Positions 62,471 to 64,000 of a stretch of DNA of 64,000 nucleotides are shown here, piece by piece. The DNA is from Arthrobacter cryoconiti (GTDB lineage: Bacteria; Actinomycetota; Actinomycetes; Actinomycetales; Micrococcaceae). The stretch covers positions 124,001 through 188,000 of the forward strand of contig NZ_JAJJBU010000014.1 in NCBI RefSeq assembly GCF_020905375.1. Reading direction: 5' to 3'. The translations under genes were made by a program, and so were the position numbers. Every line of letters starts with the position of its first letter. Position 1 is the first letter of the stretch. The notes beneath the pieces were generated by a model that was not told the origin of the DNA, searched no databases, and saw only the letters and a program-made list of their open reading frames with translations.

Positions 62471-62854
62471 CAGGCATTCACTTTCGTATGAGCTGCCCAA
62501 GCCGATGACGCAGCGGCTGGGTCGTGCAGGACGCAGGGAGTAATCAAAATGTGCCGGAAAATTTCGCAACACTACTCAACCCACGAAACTAAAGTATGTC
62601 ATTCGTTCTCTAAATGCGCCGAGTGTGAACTAATGCTTCATTGAGTTCGCTTTTGTAGAATATGTTGCTGATCTTCGGGGATTGGGCATGGGCGCGCAGG
62701 GAAAGAAAGGGTCAATACGCCGCAGAATTGCTTCGACAAGGCGGCGCGGACCACTGAAAAATTCATGTGTGACTTAGCTCATGTGTGCGAGGATGCTTCG
62801 GCCACATTTGCGCAGCGAAGCAAACGTGGCCCGATCGGAGGTTCCTCCAGAACG
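62471..62854. other. Intergenic region between the ABC operon and exonuclease gene
   Basis: I find no gene in these 384 bp. A small imperfect hairpin (CCCAAGCCG and CGGCTGGG, 62496-62521) lies in the leader of the binding-protein gene. A stronger 12-bp stem with one mismatch (GGCCACATTTGC at 62800-62811, GCAAACGTGGCC at 62820-62831) lies downstream of the exonuclease stop and may be its terminator. Confidence 0.5.
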
Positions 62855-63541
62855 TTATGGCAGTACTGGCCAGTCACCTTCAATGATGGCGGCAGGGTCC
62901 TTGGCCCGGCGCAGATATTTCTGGAAATCCGCGGCTTGTTCCAGCGCCCAACCCACCTGCGCTGCGTGCAATTCCATGACATCTAAGCGCAAGGAACTGT
63001 ATTTGGCAGCCAGCGCATCCGCCAGTCTGAGCGTAGCTTCGGCGTCTGCAGCTGACGTATGAGCATCCTTGAGCGAAATGCCATATTCCTCACAGAGCGC
63101 TACTAGGGTGCGTGATCCTTTACGGAACCTGTCCACATGCTTGTTGCAGATGAACGGGTCAATCACGGGGGCTGCTACGATCTGCCCCAGTCCATGGCGG
63201 CGGGCCTCGTTGGCGAGCACGGTGAAGTCGTAGCTGGCATTGAAGGCGATGACCGGGATGTTGTTCTTAAACAAGGTCTCAAGGACTGCTCCGACTTCAG
63301 CTGCAACCTGATCCGCAGGCTGGCCGTGTTCCCTAGCGTGAGCAGTACTGATGCCGTGGATGGCGGCGGCTTCCTCCGGGATCTCCATGCCGGGGTTCGC
63401 CAGCCACTCCTGGGTCTCTGCCACATTGCCGGACTCGTCAACAAGGACGATGGACGCCGTGACGATTCGCGCTTCACGCGGGTCTTTGCCTGTGGTCTCC
63501 AAGTCAAAGGCGGCCCGTGGGAACATGCTCCAGCTAGTCAT
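62855..63541 (-). CDS. DEDDh 3'-5' exonuclease (DnaQ-like)
   Basis: A 228-residue exonuclease with Exo I AAFDLETTGKDP (metal Asp and Glu), Exo II FNASYDFTVLANEARR and Exo III HTSAADAEAT (His and Asp). It resembles the DNA polymerase III epsilon-type proteins of actinobacteria but stands alone. ATG 63541 has TAGCGT six bases upstream. Directly upstream of that promoter lies a 192-bp hexanucleotide repeat. Confidence 0.88.
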   Translation of the reverse strand: MTSWSMFPRAAFDLETTGKDPREARIVTASIVLVDESGNVAETQEWLANPGMEIPEEAAAIHGISTAHAREHGQPADQVAAEVGAVLETLFKNNIPVIAFNASYDFTVLANEARRHGLGQIVAAPVIDPFICNKHVDRFRKGSRTLVALCEEYGISLKDAHTSAADAEATLRLADALAAKYSSLRLDVMELHAAQVGWALEQAADFQKYLRRAKDPAAIIEGDWPVLP

Positions 63542-63547
63542 ACCCCA

Positions 63548-63553
63548 ACGCTA
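63548..63553 (-). promoter_or_regulatory. Putative -10 element of the leaderless exonuclease gene
   Basis: TAGCGT ends six bases before ATG 63541; its -35 area would adjoin the hexanucleotide array. Confidence 0.45.
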
Positions 63554-63580
63554 CCGCTTGCCACTGACACTCACTGCACT

Positions 63581-63772
63581 AGAACTAGAACTAGAACTGG
63601 AACTGGAACTGGAACTGGCGCTGGAAGTGGCACTGGGGCTGGCGCTGGAAGTGGAACTGGGGCTGGAACTGGGGCTGGAGCTGGGGCTGGGGCTGGGACT
63701 GGGGCTGGCGCTGGCGCTGGGACTGGGGCTGGCGCTGGGACTGGGGCTGGCGCTGGAACTGGGGCTGGCGCT
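63581..63772. repeat. Hexanucleotide array, 32 copies of RGNNCT-type unit
   Basis: The plus strand reads 32 successive hexamers, mostly GGAACT, GGGGCT, GGCGCT and GGGACT, without interruption. Open frames with Leu-Glu/Leu-Gly or Pro-Ala/Pro-Val runs cross it on both strands but look like by-products. It ends 27 bp before the exonuclease -10 element. Confidence 0.93.
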
Positions 63773-63800
63773 GATTGCACTGGCGTGCGGCCTGAACGCC

Positions 63801-63844
63801 CTGCCCGGGTAGGGCAGGGCGCGGGCACAGTCCTACCCGGGCAG
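63801..63844. terminator. Inverted repeat covering the stop codon of the last gene
   Basis: CTGCCCGGGTAG (63801-63812) and its exact complement (63833-63844) form a 12-bp stem. The right arm is the last four codons, Leu-Pro-Gly-stop, of the minus-strand gene. Likely a terminator made by duplication of the gene end. Confidence 0.6.
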
Positions 63845-64000
63845 GTGCCCTGCGTGCTGGCGGTGTGTTTCGGCTATCTGTTCCAGGATTTCTTCTGATT
63901 CTGGGTGCTTGTTGCGGTACTTGGTTTCCATGATTTTGATGGCCTTTTCCTCGTCCATGAGCAGGTTGTATACGCGCTCACGCTCGGCTGCATCGGCTGT
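63833..64000 (-). CDS. Unrecognised protein, C-terminal 55 residues (continues beyond the window)
   Basis: A minus-strand frame enters from the right edge and stops at 63833. The visible part is charged and helical: ERERVYNLLMDEEKAIKIME, then a His/Glu-rich end HRQHAGHLPG. Codon use fits a real gene. I do not recognise the family. Confidence 0.6.
   Translation of the reverse strand, partial: TADAAERERVYNLLMDEEKAIKIMETKYRNKHPESEEILEQIAETHRQHAGHLPG

Noticed and set aside
63571-63828. Minus-strand reading frame with Pro-Ala/Pro-Val repeats
   Set aside because: It is a by-product of the hexanucleotide array, which is open in several frames; no ribosome site or conserved ends are seen.

Overview
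This is a chromosomal window from a moderately high-GC actinobacterium. Gene content and order point to the Micrococcaceae (Arthrobacter-like). Pointers are the actinobacterial succinylase diaminopimelate genes (dapC, dapD, dapE), a GluABCD glutamate importer, DUF3117 and DUF3107 small proteins, a coproporphyrin-dependent heme operon and many genes that look leaderless. The assignment is by eye only. I saw no rRNA, tRNA, CRISPR array, insertion sequence or prophage.

Region 1 (1-11.4 kb): the 3' end of dapC, citrate synthase gltA, a small membrane protein, a TetR regulator and two hypothetical genes. Then comes a minus-strand block: dapD, a membrane molybdopterin oxidoreductase, rskA, sigK and a fasciclin-domain lipoprotein. 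Divergent dapE follows. The fasciclin gene and the oxidoreductase each have the same upstream element, TTTCCAATCC-N15-CCGAAG, which looks like a SigK promoter, so these four genes form a small envelope-stress regulon.

Region 2 (11.4-29.3 kb): gluDCBA (minus), a LOG-family protein, a DivIVA-like protein, tag, a PIG-V-like mannosyltransferase, DUF3117, an O-methyltransferase divergent from sigE, then tatB, mrp, DUF1003, an MgtE_N/CBS protein, a general-stress membrane protein, an Xaa-Pro aminopeptidase, a PHP phosphoesterase and a sodium:solute symporter with a 43-residue small partner. As I remember it, much of the order dapD-dapE-LOG-tag-DUF3117-O-methyltransferase-sigE-tatB-mrp-CBS protein matches Mycobacterium tuberculosis Rv1201c to Rv1234, so this is an old actinobacterial block with lineage-specific insertions.

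Region 3 (29.3-42.5 kb): an orphan beta-type DNA methyltransferase downstream of a DEAD-box helicase, an RNB ribonuclease divergent from a ferritin-like protein, a P-loop kinase, an MMPL-MFS efflux operon divergent from its likely MarR regulator, a DUF2809 protein, a flavin-dependent monooxygenase, six tandem 55-bp repeats and a luciferase-like oxidoreductase.

Region 4 (42.5-49.4 kb): thiamine genes (thiE divergent from a TPP riboswitch and thiO-thiS-thiG), a pterin dehydratase-VOC fusion, short repeats, a membrane protein, DUF3107, a TetR regulator and moeZ. MoeZ could supply the ThiS-activating step missing from the thi operon.

Region 5 (49.4-64 kb): hemA divergent from hemE-hemY-hemQ-hemH-hemC-hemD-hemB-hemL, which together encode heme synthesis from glutamyl-tRNA by the coproporphyrin route. 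Then come an amino-acid ABC importer (minus), a DEDDh exonuclease whose promoter abuts a 32-copy hexanucleotide array, and the 3' end of an unrecognised gene.
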